A stretch of DNA of 30,096 bases from Candidatus Acetothermia bacterium (GCA_028275195.1 JAPWVC010000003.1:1-30096); one strand, 5' to 3'. Positions 1-8,326 are shown, counted from the stretch's first letter. Numbers and translations are program-made. Notes: generated by a model from the letters alone, not told the origin.

Positions 1-852
1 CTCCACGTCGGTGGGACGATCCTCGGGACCTCCAGGACGAACCCCCTCAAGAGGGAGGAGGACCTCAAGCGCTGCCTGGAGAACATCGAGAAGCATCGGC
101 TCGAGGCCCTCGTGGCCATCGGAGGGGATGACACCCTGGGCGTCGCTTATGAGTTCCACAAGCGAGGAGTGAAGGTCGTGGGGGTCCCCAAAACGATGGA
201 CAACGACATCCCCGAGACCGACTACACCATCGGGTTCGATACGGCCGTGACGATCGTGGCCGATGCGCTCGATAAGCTCCATACCACCGCGAGCGCCCAC
301 CACCGGGCGATGGTCGTGGAGGTGATGGGCCGGGATGCCGGCTGGGTGGCGGTCGTGGGCGGCCTAGCTGGTGGAGCGGACTTCATCGCCATCCCCGAGG
401 TCCCCTGCTCGATCGCTGAGATCTGCGAGCACCTCGAGGAGCGAAGGAAGCGGGGGAAGAACTTCAGCATCATCGTCGTCGCTGAGGGGGCGAAGTTCCC
501 GGAGATAAAGGAGCCGGAGGACCTCGGGGAGAAAGATGACTTCGGCCATGTCCGGCTCGACCGGCGAGGGATCGGCGCGACCGTGGCCCAGGAGATCGAG
601 CGCCGGACCGGGGTCGAGGCCCGGACCGTCGTCTTGGGCCACCTCCAGCGGGGTGGCTCGCCGACGCTCTTCGACCGAGTCCTGGCCACTAGGCTCGGCG
701 TGGCGGCCATCGACCTCCTCAACGAGGGAAAGTTCGGCTCATTCGCCGCTTATAAGGGCAATCGGGTTGTCCCCGTCCCCTTGGAGAAGATCGCGGGGAA
801 GACGAAAAAGGTCGATCTGGAGCTCTACCGGCTCGCCCAGATCTTCTACTAA
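1..852 (+). CDS. pfp: Pyrophosphate-type 6-phosphofructokinase (5' end outside window)
   Basis: Phosphorylates fructose 6-phosphate to fructose 1,6-bisphosphate in glycolysis; the PPi-dependent form is reversible and cytosolic. The frame is open from base 1, so the N-terminus lies upstream. Visible family motifs are GGTILGTSRTNP, GGDDTLG, PKTMDNDIP, TDYTIGFDTA and the MGRDAGW segment. The second Asp of GGDD (130-132) and the Lys of PKTMDND (190-192) occupy the positions usually called 104 and 124. Gly/Gly there marks ATP enzymes and Asp/Lys marks PPi enzymes, so a PPi donor is inferred. The C-terminus (LGHLQRGGSPTLFDR) is intact. The PGI/PMI gene that supplies its substrate follows directly. 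No internal promoter was seen. Confidence 0.93.
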   Translation, partial: LHVGGTILGTSRTNPLKREEDLKRCLENIEKHRLEALVAIGGDDTLGVAYEFHKRGVKVVGVPKTMDNDIPETDYTIGFDTAVTIVADALDKLHTTASAHHRAMVVEVMGRDAGWVAVVGGLAGGADFIAIPEVPCSIAEICEHLEERRKRGKNFSIIVVAEGAKFPEIKEPEDLGEKDDFGHVRLDRRGIGATVAQEIERRTGVEARTVVLGHLQRGGSPTLFDRVLATRLGVAAIDLLNEGKFGSFAAYKGNRVVPVPLEKIAGKTKKVDLELYRLAQIFY

Positions 853-899
853 GTGTGAGCCGCGAGCCATCGCTCCCGCTGGCCCTTGGCTCGAATCGA

Positions 900-1967
900 A
901 TGGCTCAAGATGAGCTCGATGACCTTAGCTTCTTGGCCCGGCTCGATCGGGGCGGCCTGCTCCTAGCGCTAGAGGGCTTCCCTGAGCAGTGCGCTCATGC
1001 GCTCGAGCTTGAGGAAGAACCTCCCCTCTCCCCGAGTCAGGGCTCGGGCTTCGAGAGGCTCATCATCGTGGGGATGGGCGGCTCGGGGATCGCCGGGGAG
1101 CTTTTGGCTAGTTCGCTCGCGGCCGATCTCCCGATGCCGGTGAGCGTCCACCACGGCTACGACCTCCCGGCGATCGGCCCTGAGGCGCTGGTCATCGCCC
1201 TCAGCTATTCCGGGGATACCGAGGAGACGCTCAGCGCGGTCAAGCAGGCCCTCCAGGCCCAGGCCAGGGTGGTCTGCCTCTCCTCCGGGGGGGAGCTTGA
1301 GCGGCTGGCGCGAGAGCACAATCTCCCGTTCATCAAGGTCCCCAGCGGGCTCCAGCCCCGCGCGGCCTTGGGATATCTGCTGCTCCCGGTCTTGAGCCTC
1401 CTCGACCGGCTCGGCTATTGCCGGCTCCGGGCCGAGCTCCAGGGCTTGCCCCAAGCCCTCCGCGGGCTCAGGGAGCGGTGGCGGGCGGATAGCCCTGAGG
1501 AAGGGAACCGAGCCAAGCAGCTCGCCCGCTGGCTCTATCGGAAGATCCCCTTGATCTATGGCGTGGAGGGGACTACCGCAGCCGTCGCGCTCCGCTGGAA
1601 GACCCAGATCAACGAGAACTGCAAGCAGCCGGCCTTCTGGAATGCCGTCCCTGAGCTGTGCCACAACGAGATCGTGGGGTTCGAGGGGGCTGGACTCCTC
1701 CCGAATGCGAGGGTGCTCTTCCTCCGCAGCTCTTTCGACCATCCGCGGAACCGGGCGCGGATCGAGATCCTCAAAGAACTGCTCGCGGCCCGAGGGGTCG
1801 AGCAGGAGGAGGTCTTTGCCGAGGGCGAGGGCCGGCTCGCCCAGCTCTTCTCTCTCATCTATCTCGGTGACTTCGTGAGCTTCTACCTGGCGATGCTCAA
1901 TGGGGTCGACCCCTCTCCGGTCGCGCTCATCGCGGAGCTCAAGCGGAGGCTGGGCCACTGGCCCTGA
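900..1967 (+). CDS. Bifunctional phosphoglucose/phosphomannose isomerase (SIS domain)
   Basis: Interconverts glucose 6-phosphate or mannose 6-phosphate with fructose 6-phosphate, feeding the PPi-PFK encoded just upstream. The SIS domain is marked by VGMGGSGIAGELLAS (near residues 57-71 from this start) and ALSYSGDTEETL. The segment INENCKQPAFWNAVPELCHN holds the Glu and His expected to be catalytic in the archaeal-type PGI/PMI family. From ATG 900 the protein is 355 residues and begins MAQDELDDLSFLARLD, as family members usually do. A GTG at 855, two bases after the pfk stop, would add 15 residues. Neither start has a clear SD sequence, so the choice is uncertain. The gene ends just before two tandem hairpins. 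Confidence 0.9.
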   Translation: MAQDELDDLSFLARLDRGGLLLALEGFPEQCAHALELEEEPPLSPSQGSGFERLIIVGMGGSGIAGELLASSLAADLPMPVSVHHGYDLPAIGPEALVIALSYSGDTEETLSAVKQALQAQARVVCLSSGGELERLAREHNLPFIKVPSGLQPRAALGYLLLPVLSLLDRLGYCRLRAELQGLPQALRGLRERWRADSPEEGNRAKQLARWLYRKIPLIYGVEGTTAAVALRWKTQINENCKQPAFWNAVPELCHNEIVGFEGAGLLPNARVLFLRSSFDHPRNRARIEILKELLAARGVEQEEVFAEGEGRLAQLFSLIYLGDFVSFYLAMLNGVDPSPVALIAELKRRLGHWP

Positions 1968-1981
1968 CCGAGCGACCCCGA

Positions 1982-2017
1982 CCTGAGCTAGGGCTCAGGC
2001 CAAGTCTCCCTCTTGGC
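1982..2017 (+). terminator. Tandem hairpins after the PGI/PMI gene
   Basis: Two adjacent stem-loops follow the stop: CCTGAGC (1982-1988) pairs with GCTCAGG (1993-1999) over a 4-nt loop, and GCCAAG (1999-2004) pairs with CTTGGC (2012-2017) over a 7-nt loop. There is no uridine run, so termination may be weak. They sit directly against the next promoter's -35 box. Confidence 0.45.
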
Positions 2018-2046
2018 TTGACCCCTGGGCTCTGGGCTCTTATAAT
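2018..2046 (+). promoter_or_regulatory. Sigma70-type promoter for the small RHH gene
   Basis: TTGACC (2018-2023), exactly 17 nt, then a perfect TATAAT (2041-2046). Expected transcription start is near 2053, giving a leader of about 26 nt that carries the SD GGAGGAG. Confidence 0.85.
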
Positions 2047-2078
2047 TGCGGCAACCTTAGGCTTCAACGGAGGAGAAG

Positions 2079-2246
2079 ATGGCAGAAGTGCGAGACAAGC
2101 TGAGCATCTATGTGCCCCAAGAGAAGCTGAAGGAGCAGCCGATCGAGCGGCTGATCAAGCTGGCGAAGGAGCGCGACCGCTCGGTCAACTACCTCGTGGT
2201 CCAGGCGATCTTGGAGTTCCTAGCCCGGGAGGAGAAGAAGAAGTAG
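2079..2246 (+). CDS. Small ribbon-helix-helix (CopG/Arc-like) DNA-binding protein, 55 aa
   Basis: An ATG at 2079 lies downstream of the SD GGAGGAG and a consensus promoter, which strongly supports a real gene. The 55-residue product begins MAEVRDKLSIYVPQEKL. It reads as a short beta strand (KLSIYVPQ), a first helix (PIERLIKLAKERDR) and a second helix (SVNYLVVQAILEFLAREE), the ribbon-helix-helix fold of CopG-type repressors and antitoxins, which bind DNA as dimers. The C-terminus is lysine-rich. No toxin gene is coupled to it; the next gene starts about 150 bases later. It may be a transcriptional regulator, perhaps of itself; the target is unknown. The fold was assigned by eye. Confidence 0.85.
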   Translation: MAEVRDKLSIYVPQEKLKEQPIERLIKLAKERDRSVNYLVVQAILEFLAREEKKK

Positions 2247-2274
2247 GGCTCGCGCTCGCCTAGCTAGTTGGCTG

Positions 2275-2302
2275 GGGTGGGGCTCTGCTCTCGACCCCGC
2301 CC
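2275..2302 (+). terminator. GC-rich hairpin after the RHH gene
   Basis: GGGTGGGG (2275-2282) can pair with CCCCGCCC (2295-2302) with one U-G wobble over a 12-nt loop. No uridine tract follows, so it may only be a weak terminator. The rest of the 2247-2399 gap shows a second weak hairpin (CCTTGC/GCAAGG near 2340-2366) and no convincing promoter. Confidence 0.3.
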
Positions 2303-2399
2303 AAGCTGGTATTAGTGTAGACGATTTGGGCTAATCCCACCTTGCGCCAGATAGGCAAGCAAGGCGGGGCGAGTAGGCCCTGCCCGATGGGGTTCGCTA

Positions 2400-3266
2400 G
2401 TGGGGCGATCAGCGAAGCTGCTCATCAGGCCCGCTAAGCCCGAGGATAAGCCCGGGATCTTGAGGATCTCCGCTCAGGTCTGGGAGGGGCATGATTATGT
2501 CCCTCTCGCGCTTGAGCGCTGGCTGGCCGAGGGCGGGCTCTTTGTAGCGGAGCTCGCCGGCCAGATCGTCGGGTTCGCCAAGACCACGATCTTGAGCCCC
2601 GGGGAGTTCTGGCTCGAGGGGCTCCGGGTCGCCCCTGAGCACCGGAATCAAGGGATCGGGCGAGCCCTGGCCGAGGCCCAGCTCCAGGATGCCCTGGCCC
2701 GGGGTGCCCGCGCGGTCCGCTACTCTACCGTCGAGATCAACCGCGCGAGCGGCCGGATCGCCCAGGCCCTCGGCTTCCATGAGGCCGGGCGGTTCACCTT
2801 CATGGCCGGGCCGGTCCGAGGGGGCGAGAAGAGCACCAAGGTTATTCAGGCCGAGGAGCCGGATAAGCTCGCCTCGTTCATCTTCTCTTCACGGGCCTAT
2901 CGGCTGAGCCGGGGGCTCCTCGCCCATGGCTGGATCTTCAAGGAGCTCTCCTTAGCCCTCCTGGCTGAACTGGTGAGCAACGGGGCGCTCTTCTGTCTTG
3001 AGGCCGAGGGCCAGGTCCGCGGGGTGCTCGCTCTCCTTCCAGACACCTATCGGCCGGACTACCTGACTCTCGCCTTCCTCGACGGCGAAGAGCGGGCTCT
3101 ACCGGAGTTGCTCCGGTTTGCCCACGGCTATGCCCAAGACCGCGGCCATACCGAACTCAGGGCGATGGTCCCGGACGACCGCCTGATTCGGCCCTTGGAG
3201 GAGCACGGCCTCGTTAGCGAGCCGGACTTCCGTTATGTCCTGGTTTACGAATACCTCCGCCGATGA
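2400..3266 (+). CDS. GNAT-family N-acetyltransferase, two GNAT-like halves
   Basis: Likely transfers an acetyl group from acetyl-CoA to an unknown amine. The N-terminal half (about residues 8-140) is a good GNAT domain: the acetyl-CoA-binding motif A is RVAPEHRNQGIGRALAEA, followed by a helix and the NRASGRIAQALGFHEAGRF segment. The C-terminal half (about 150-285) resembles a degenerate second GNAT fold with a late LEEHGLVSEPDFRY-type strand and no clear motif A, so it may be structural. The start is GTG 2400 with no strong SD; no better in-frame start was found before the conserved LIRPAKPEDKPGI. The stop overlaps the next gene's start (ATGA), so the two are translationally coupled. Confidence 0.82.
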   Translation: MGRSAKLLIRPAKPEDKPGILRISAQVWEGHDYVPLALERWLAEGGLFVAELAGQIVGFAKTTILSPGEFWLEGLRVAPEHRNQGIGRALAEAQLQDALARGARAVRYSTVEINRASGRIAQALGFHEAGRFTFMAGPVRGGEKSTKVIQAEEPDKLASFIFSSRAYRLSRGLLAHGWIFKELSLALLAELVSNGALFCLEAEGQVRGVLALLPDTYRPDYLTLAFLDGEERALPELLRFAHGYAQDRGHTELRAMVPDDRLIRPLEEHGLVSEPDFRYVLVYEYLRR

Positions 3267-4150
3267 GAGGGGGCCAAGTCGGGGGCTACCTGCTGGTCTT
3301 GATTGCCGTCATCCTCTGGTCCGGGCTGGGGGTGGTCGGGAAGGGGCTTTACAGGCTGGGGGTCGAGCCTCTCACTGTCGTCACTTTCCGGGCCCTCTTC
3401 GCCTGCGGGCTCATCTTCACTACCCTGGTGCTGTTCAAGCCGGGGCTGCTCCTCGTCCAGGCTCGCCAATTCCCGGCCCTTGTGCTCTATGGCCTCGTGG
3501 CCGTCGCCTTGAATTACGCCTCCTACTTCTACGCCTTGAAATACACGACCGTGACCACGGCCATCGTCATCGTCTATGCCCACCCGGCGCTGGTGGCTCT
3601 CCTCGCCCGGCCGATCTTCGGCGAGCCGCTCGACCGCTGGAAGCTCCTGGCCCTCAGCCTGACGCTCGGAGGGGTCTTCCTCGTGGCCCAGGGGTATGCC
3701 CCTGAGAGGTTCGCCCTCAACTTGAGGGGTGTGCTCCTCGCGCTTGCCGCTTCACTTGCGATCACCTTCTATAACCTCATGGGGAAGAGGCTCTTGAGGG
3801 ACCTCAACTCCTGGGCGATCATCGCTTACGGCTTCCTCTTCGGCGGGGCCTTCTTAGCAAGCTGGTGGGGCTGGCAGGGGGAGCACCGCTTGGCTTATCC
3901 GGGGCTCGCCTGGGGCCTGATCGCCTTCCTGGCGCTCTTCCCATCGATCTTGGCCTACGGCCTATATTTAAGGGCGCTGAAGCACCTGGAGGCAGGGCAG
4001 GCGGCGATCATCTCGACCCTGGAGCCGGTCCTGGCCTCGCTCTTGGCCTTCCTCGCCCTGGGCGAGCTGGTCGAGCCGCCCCAGCTTTTGGGCGGGCTCT
4101 TGGTCCTCGCCGGGGTGGTCATCTTGCAAGCCCGGCGGCCTTCGGGCTAA
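3263..4150 (+). CDS. EamA/DMT-family membrane transporter
   Basis: A 295-residue polytopic inner-membrane protein with about ten hydrophobic segments arranged as two EamA repeats (roughly residues 8-143 and 153-290), the pattern of the drug/metabolite transporter superfamily. The first repeat starts LVLIAVILWSGLGVVGKGL. Each repeat ends with the EamA-type stretch around a Pro in a helix: HPALVALLARPIFGEPL, then LEPVLASLLAFLALGELV. Members export metabolites or amino acids, and the substrate cannot be read here. Its ATG overlaps the stop of the acetyltransferase gene by 4 bases, so the two are co-translated; an acetylation-plus-export role is only a guess. Confidence 0.9.
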   Translation: MRGGQVGGYLLVLIAVILWSGLGVVGKGLYRLGVEPLTVVTFRALFACGLIFTTLVLFKPGLLLVQARQFPALVLYGLVAVALNYASYFYALKYTTVTTAIVIVYAHPALVALLARPIFGEPLDRWKLLALSLTLGGVFLVAQGYAPERFALNLRGVLLALAASLAITFYNLMGKRLLRDLNSWAIIAYGFLFGGAFLASWWGWQGEHRLAYPGLAWGLIAFLALFPSILAYGLYLRALKHLEAGQAAIISTLEPVLASLLAFLALGELVEPPQLLGGLLVLAGVVILQARRPSG

Positions 4151-4164
4151 CCTCTTCGACCGAG

Positions 4165-4749
4165 ATGTTCGGCTGGAAGAACTGGGCGATCTTACTAGGG
4201 GTAGTCCTGCTCGGGCTGGCCGCAGTGGCCCTCTATGAGGGCTGGTTCCCCTTCTCCCCCGCCCCGGCAGGGGAGGCCGGGCCTGGCCAGTGCCCGGCCC
4301 AGTTGGGGCCTTGCGATCCGGCCCGGGTGCTCGAGGTGATCGATGGAGATACAGTCAAGGTCCGGCTCGGCCGCAAGGAGGAGACGGTCCGCCTGATCGG
4401 GGTCGATACCCCTGAGACCAAGGACCCGCGGAAGGAGGTCGAGTGCTTCGGCCGGGAGGCCTCCCGATTCACGACCTCCGCGCTCGAAGGCCGCCAGGTC
4501 TGGCTGACCTACAAGCCAAATGAGCGGCGCGACAAATATGACCGCCTGCTCGCCTACCTCTGGCTCAACCTCGATGAGGACCCCGAGCCGGAGATGTTCA
4601 ATGAGGAGCTAGTCCGGAAGGGCTACGCCCGAGTCTATCCCTTCTTCCCCTTCGAGTATCTGGAGGAATTCCGACAAGATGAGGCCCGCGCTAGGGCAAG
4701 GAGGCTCGGCCTATGGGGGGAGTGCGATTACGAGCCATATTCGCCTTAG
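4165..4749 (+). CDS. Thermonuclease (staphylococcal nuclease-like) with N-terminal membrane anchor
   Basis: Calcium-dependent phosphodiesterase of the SNase family. The 194-residue protein begins at ATG 4165, 14 bases after the transporter stop; an upstream extension of the frame lies inside that gene and is not used. Residues 8-24 are a hydrophobic segment that would act as a signal anchor, placing the domain outside the cytoplasm. The SNase domain (about 54-187) shows VIDGDTVKVRLG, VRLIGVDTPETKDP and RRDKYDRLLAYLWL. Arg76, Glu84 and Arg127 match the catalytic Arg35, Glu43 and Arg87 of the staphylococcal enzyme, and Asp62, Asp81 and Asp123 are also kept. It is probably active, in nucleic-acid scavenging or defence. 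Confidence 0.92.
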   Translation: MFGWKNWAILLGVVLLGLAAVALYEGWFPFSPAPAGEAGPGQCPAQLGPCDPARVLEVIDGDTVKVRLGRKEETVRLIGVDTPETKDPRKEVECFGREASRFTTSALEGRQVWLTYKPNERRDKYDRLLAYLWLNLDEDPEPEMFNEELVRKGYARVYPFFPFEYLEEFRQDEARARARRLGLWGECDYEPYSP

Positions 4750-4750
4750 T

Positions 4751-4778
4751 GAGAGGCGACAGAGGGCTATCGCCTCTT
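4751..4778. terminator. Hairpin between convergent nuclease and priA genes
   Basis: AGAGGCGA (4752-4759) pairs perfectly with TCGCCTCT (4770-4777), extended by a G-U pair, over a 10-nt loop. It lies in the 39-base gap between convergent genes and could act on both strands. There is no uridine run on either side, so efficiency is uncertain. Confidence 0.5.
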
Positions 4779-4788
4779 GGAGAGAGTC

Positions 4789-7068
4789 TCATAGGCCGGG
4801 GTTGACATCGACCTTGAGTCCCTCCCGCCCGAAGGACTGAAGGGCCTCAAAGACCGCCGCGCGCAAGGCACCCCCGTCCCGCCCCTTGACCAGGAGCAGC
4901 CGCTGATAGCGCCCGCGGATGCGGGCCCTGGGGCCTCGGACCGGCCCGAGGACCTCCCCGAACCCCGCGAGGCTCGACTTGAGCTGCTCCGCCCGCTCAT
5001 CCGCGCGGGCCGGGCTTGAGTCCTCCACTATCAGTTGGATCAGTTGCGAGAAGGGGGGATAGCCCAGCTCCTCCCGGAAGCGGAGCTCTTGGCCATAGAA
5101 CTTCGAGTAATCCTGGGCCACGGCCGCCTGGATGGCATAGTGCTCAGGATGATAGGTCTGAATGAGGACCTCCCCGCCCTTCGGGCCCCGCCCGGCCCGG
5201 CCGGCCGCTTGGCTCAGGAGCTGGAAGGTCCTCTCACCGGCCCGATAGTCGGGGAGGTCGAGCATCGTGTCCGCGGAGACGACCCCCACCAAGGTCACAT
5301 TTGGGAAGTCCAGCCCCACCCCGATCATCTGCGTCCCGAAGAGGATATCGATCTTCCCCTGCCGGAAGGCCTCGAGGATCGGGCCGTGCTCCCCCCTCCG
5401 GACGGCATCGGAGTCCATCCGTCTCACCCGCGCGGCGGGGAAGAGCCGCTTCAGTGCCAGCTCGACCTGCTCGGTCCCCAGCCCGAAGAAGCGCAGCTCA
5501 CGCGAGCCGCAGCTCCGGCAGCGGGGGTGCCTCAGCGCATAGCCGCAGTAATGGCAGAGCAGCTCCTGCCCGCGGAGATGGTAGACCAGCGGGATCCCGC
5601 AGCTAGGGCAACGGGCGGTCGCGCCGCAGCGCCCGCAGATGGCCGTGGCGAAGCCCCGCCGATTGAGGAGGAGGATCGCCTGCTCCCCACGCTTGAGCCG
5701 CTCCGCGAGCGCGCCACGGAGCCGCTTGCTAAAGATCGTCCCCGGCGGCTCGCGGCCCATCTCGATCAGCTCGATCGAGGGCCTCCCCGGCCCGACGACC
5801 CTCTCTCTTAGCTCCAGGAGCTCGAATTCCCCACGCTGGGCCCGATAGTAGCTCTCGACCATCGGGGTGGCGCTCCCCAGGATCACGGTCGCACCGGCGA
5901 GCTCGGCCCGCTTGAGGGCCACCTCGCGGAGATGATAGGGTGGCAGGGGCTCATCCTGCTTGTAGGTCGGCTCGTGCTCCTCATCGACCACGATCAGGCC
6001 GAGAGCCTTGAATGGGGCGAAGATCGCGGCCCGGACACCGATCACGACCCTTGCTTCTCCGGAGGCCAGCCGAGCCCACTGGCGGGCCAGCTCAGCGGTG
6101 GTCAGGCCGGAGTGATAGACGGCGATCTCCTCTCCGAAATGGTGACGGAACCGGGCCACAAGCTGGGGGGTGAGCGAGATCTCCGGAACCACGATGATCG
6201 CCTCCCTCCCCAGCTCGAGGGCCCGTGCCACAGCTCGGATGTAGACCTCCGTCTTCCCGCTCCCGTTGACCCCGTGGAGGAGGAAGGGCTTCGCCTCCCT
6301 GGCCTCCAGGGCCTCGACGATCCTGGCGAGGGCAGCCCGCTGCTCTGCGGTCAGCTCGATTCGGGCCGCCGGCTCATGGAAATCCGGGGGCGGGGGGCCG
6401 CTCGCCGGCTCGAGGGCGATCAGCCCCTTCGCCTCGAGGGCCTTCAAGGAGGCCTTGGTGCAGCCCACCATCCGGAGGAGCTCTCCCTCGCTCGGGGGCG
6501 CGGTCAGGGCAAGAAGGGCCTGCAAGAGGGCCTTCTGCTGGGCTCCCCTGATGCCGCCTGACTCGAGCTGGGCTAGGGCCTCCCCGAGGCTCACCCGGAG
6601 CTTCACATACCGCCTGGCCCGGGAGGACGGGCGGCCTGCACTTGCGGGCCGGACCCTCTGGGGGACCAGCCCTTTGAGGACCAGCCCCAGCGGCGTCAGA
6701 TAATAGTCGGAGAGCCAACGGGCGAGCTCCAGCCGGCTCTCGTCGAGGACCGGCTCGGGGTCGAGGACCTCGAGGAGGGGGAGCAGCTCGCCCTCATACT
6801 CGCTCCGCTCTTTCAGCCTGATGAGAAAGCCCTCGACGGCCTTCCCGCGCAGGGCCACACGCACGCGCTTCCCGACCCTGGCTTCCTTGAGGAAGAGCGG
6901 CAGGACTCGGTAATCGAAGGTCCGGTCCTCATTGATCGGGAGGGCTACCTCAGCGACGGCCTCCTCGAGCGCGACGCGCCGACCAGGGCCGCTGGCCCCG
7001 CTCGCTCCTCCCCTTGGGGGCTCAGGGCTCGGGCCCTCGCGTGAACCGGCTGAAGATCTCATTGACAT
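4789..7068 (-). CDS. priA: Primosomal protein N' (replication restart helicase PriA)
   Basis: Superfamily 2 3'-to-5' DNA helicase that recognises stalled forks and reloads the replisome. 759 residues, close to the usual length. In order: N-terminal 3'-end-binding domain (about 37-135), winged-helix region, helicase core with Walker A GVNGSGKT (266-273), DEEH box (362-365), two CXXC zinc sites (Cys478, 481, 487, 490, 505, 508, 517, 520) and motif VI SQAAGRAGRG (619-628). The start overlaps the 3' end of purB by 47 bases. Between Met1/Met3 (7068/7062) and the conserved EVALPINEDRTFDY there is no other ATG, GTG or TTG codon, so the overlap seems forced. The first 30 residues are Gly/Ser/Pro-rich and probably disordered. 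Confidence 0.95.
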   Translation of the reverse strand: MSMRSSAGSREGPSPEPPRGGASGASGPGRRVALEEAVAEVALPINEDRTFDYRVLPLFLKEARVGKRVRVALRGKAVEGFLIRLKERSEYEGELLPLLEVLDPEPVLDESRLELARWLSDYYLTPLGLVLKGLVPQRVRPASAGRPSSRARRYVKLRVSLGEALAQLESGGIRGAQQKALLQALLALTAPPSEGELLRMVGCTKASLKALEAKGLIALEPASGPPPPDFHEPAARIELTAEQRAALARIVEALEAREAKPFLLHGVNGSGKTEVYIRAVARALELGREAIIVVPEISLTPQLVARFRHHFGEEIAVYHSGLTTAELARQWARLASGEARVVIGVRAAIFAPFKALGLIVVDEEHEPTYKQDEPLPPYHLREVALKRAELAGATVILGSATPMVESYYRAQRGEFELLELRERVVGPGRPSIELIEMGREPPGTIFSKRLRGALAERLKRGEQAILLLNRRGFATAICGRCGATARCPSCGIPLVYHLRGQELLCHYCGYALRHPRCRSCGSRELRFFGLGTEQVELALKRLFPAARVRRMDSDAVRRGEHGPILEAFRQGKIDILFGTQMIGVGLDFPNVTLVGVVSADTMLDLPDYRAGERTFQLLSQAAGRAGRGPKGGEVLIQTYHPEHYAIQAAVAQDYSKFYGQELRFREELGYPPFSQLIQLIVEDSSPARADERAEQLKSSLAGFGEVLGPVRGPRARIRGRYQRLLLVKGRDGGALRAAVFEALQSFGREGLKVDVNPGL

Positions 7069-8326
7069 GCCTGAGGTAATAGCGGTAGTCGAAGGCCCGC
7101 TCGATCTCCTCTGGGGCGAGGTGCTCTCGGATCCGCTGGTCCTCGAGCAGGATCTCCTTCAGCTCCCTCCCCTCCGCGCGAGCCCTCCCAGCCAGTCGAC
7201 GGAGTAACTCATGAGCCTCGTAGCGGGCCATCCCATTCTCCACTAGCTTCAAGAGGATGGCCTGAGAGAAGATCGCGCCCGCGCTCAGCTCCAGGTTCCG
7301 GGCCATCCTCTCCCGGTCGACGACCAAGTTCTCGAGGACTTCGCGCATCCGGCGGAGCATCCAGTGGAGGGCGAGGAAGGAGTCGGGGATGATGACCCGC
7401 TCGACCGAGCTATGGGAGATATCCCGCTCGTGCCAGAGGGCGATGTTCTCTAATGCCGCTTGGAGGTTGGCCCGCAATATCCTCGCTAAGCCGGAGATCG
7501 TCTCGCTAGTGATAGGGTTCTCTTTGTGGGGCATCGAGGAGGAGCCGTGTGGTGAGCCCTCATGGAGCTCGGCGATCTCCGTCCGGGCGAGGTTCCGGAT
7601 CTCGACGGCCATTCGCTCCAGCCCGGCCCCGAGGATGGCGAGCGCCGCTAGCACCTGGGCATGGCGGTCTCGGGCGACCACCTGGTCGCTGACCTTGCAG
7701 GGCCTAAGCCCCAGCTTAGCGCAGGCCAACTCCTCGGCCCTAGGAGGGAGGTGGGCATAGGTCCCGACTGAGCCGGAGAGCTTCCCGTAGGCGATCGCCT
7801 CCTTGGCCTGGCCGAGCCGCTCCAGGTCCCGCTCGAGCTGGTAGTGCCAGTTCAGGAGCTTCAACCCGAAGGTGATCGGCTCGGCATGGACCCCGTGGGT
7901 CCGCCCGACCATCAGAGTATATTTGTGCTCCAGGGCCTTCCTCTTGAGGAGAGCCAGGAGCTCACCTAGCTCGGCGATGAGGATCTCGAGGCCAGCGCGC
8001 ATCGCCAGGGCCAGAGCGGTGTCCTTGATGTCCGAGCTTGTCAGGCCGAAGTGGAGGAACCGCCCCTCCGGGCCCACCCGTTCCTCCAGGGCCTGAAGGA
8101 AGGCTAGAAGGTCATGCCCCAGCTCCCGCTCGAGCCCCTTAGCCCGCCGGATCAGCTCGGGATCGACAGTGGCTCGTGCGCGGATCGCCCTCGCGGCCTC
8201 AGGTGGGATCTCGCCGCACTCAGCCAGGGCCTCCAAGGCCGCCAGCTCGACCTCCAGCCAGCGGCCATACTCGGCCTCCTCGGTCCAGAGCTCCCGCATC
8301 GGCGGGAGAGAGTAGCGCTCGATCAT
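7022..8326 (-). CDS. purB: Adenylosuccinate lyase
   Basis: Eliminates fumarate from SAICAR and from adenylosuccinate, two steps of purine synthesis. The 434-residue cytosolic protein has the fumarase/aspartase superfamily layout: LHFGLTSSDIKDTAL (about 91-105), GRTHGVHAEPITFG with His144 and His147 (general acid/base region), and the signature loop GSSSMPHKENP (261-271) with the mobile catalytic Ser. The start is fixed by an ATGA overlap with the end of ribD. The 3' end overlaps priA. Other purine genes are absent from the window, so here purB sits in a mixed housekeeping operon. Confidence 0.96.
   Translation of the reverse strand: MIERYSLPPMRELWTEEAEYGRWLEVELAALEALAECGEIPPEAARAIRARATVDPELIRRAKGLERELGHDLLAFLQALEERVGPEGRFLHFGLTSSDIKDTALALAMRAGLEILIAELGELLALLKRKALEHKYTLMVGRTHGVHAEPITFGLKLLNWHYQLERDLERLGQAKEAIAYGKLSGSVGTYAHLPPRAEELACAKLGLRPCKVSDQVVARDRHAQVLAALAILGAGLERMAVEIRNLARTEIAELHEGSPHGSSSMPHKENPITSETISGLARILRANLQAALENIALWHERDISHSSVERVIIPDSFLALHWMLRRMREVLENLVVDRERMARNLELSAGAIFSQAILLKLVENGMARYEAHELLRRLAGRARAEGRELKEILLEDQRIREHLAPEEIERAFDYRYYLRHVNEIFSRFTRGPEP

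Noticed and set aside
2247..2399. Riboswitch upstream of the GNAT gene
   Set aside because: Only short GC hairpins; no known aptamer consensus recognised and no promoter to produce a leader.
2079..3266. RHH protein plus GNAT as a TacA/TacT-type toxin-antitoxin pair
   Set aside because: The two genes are about 150 bases apart, not overlapping; the GNAT is 288 residues with two halves, while TacT-type toxins are much shorter, and it is coupled to a transporter instead.
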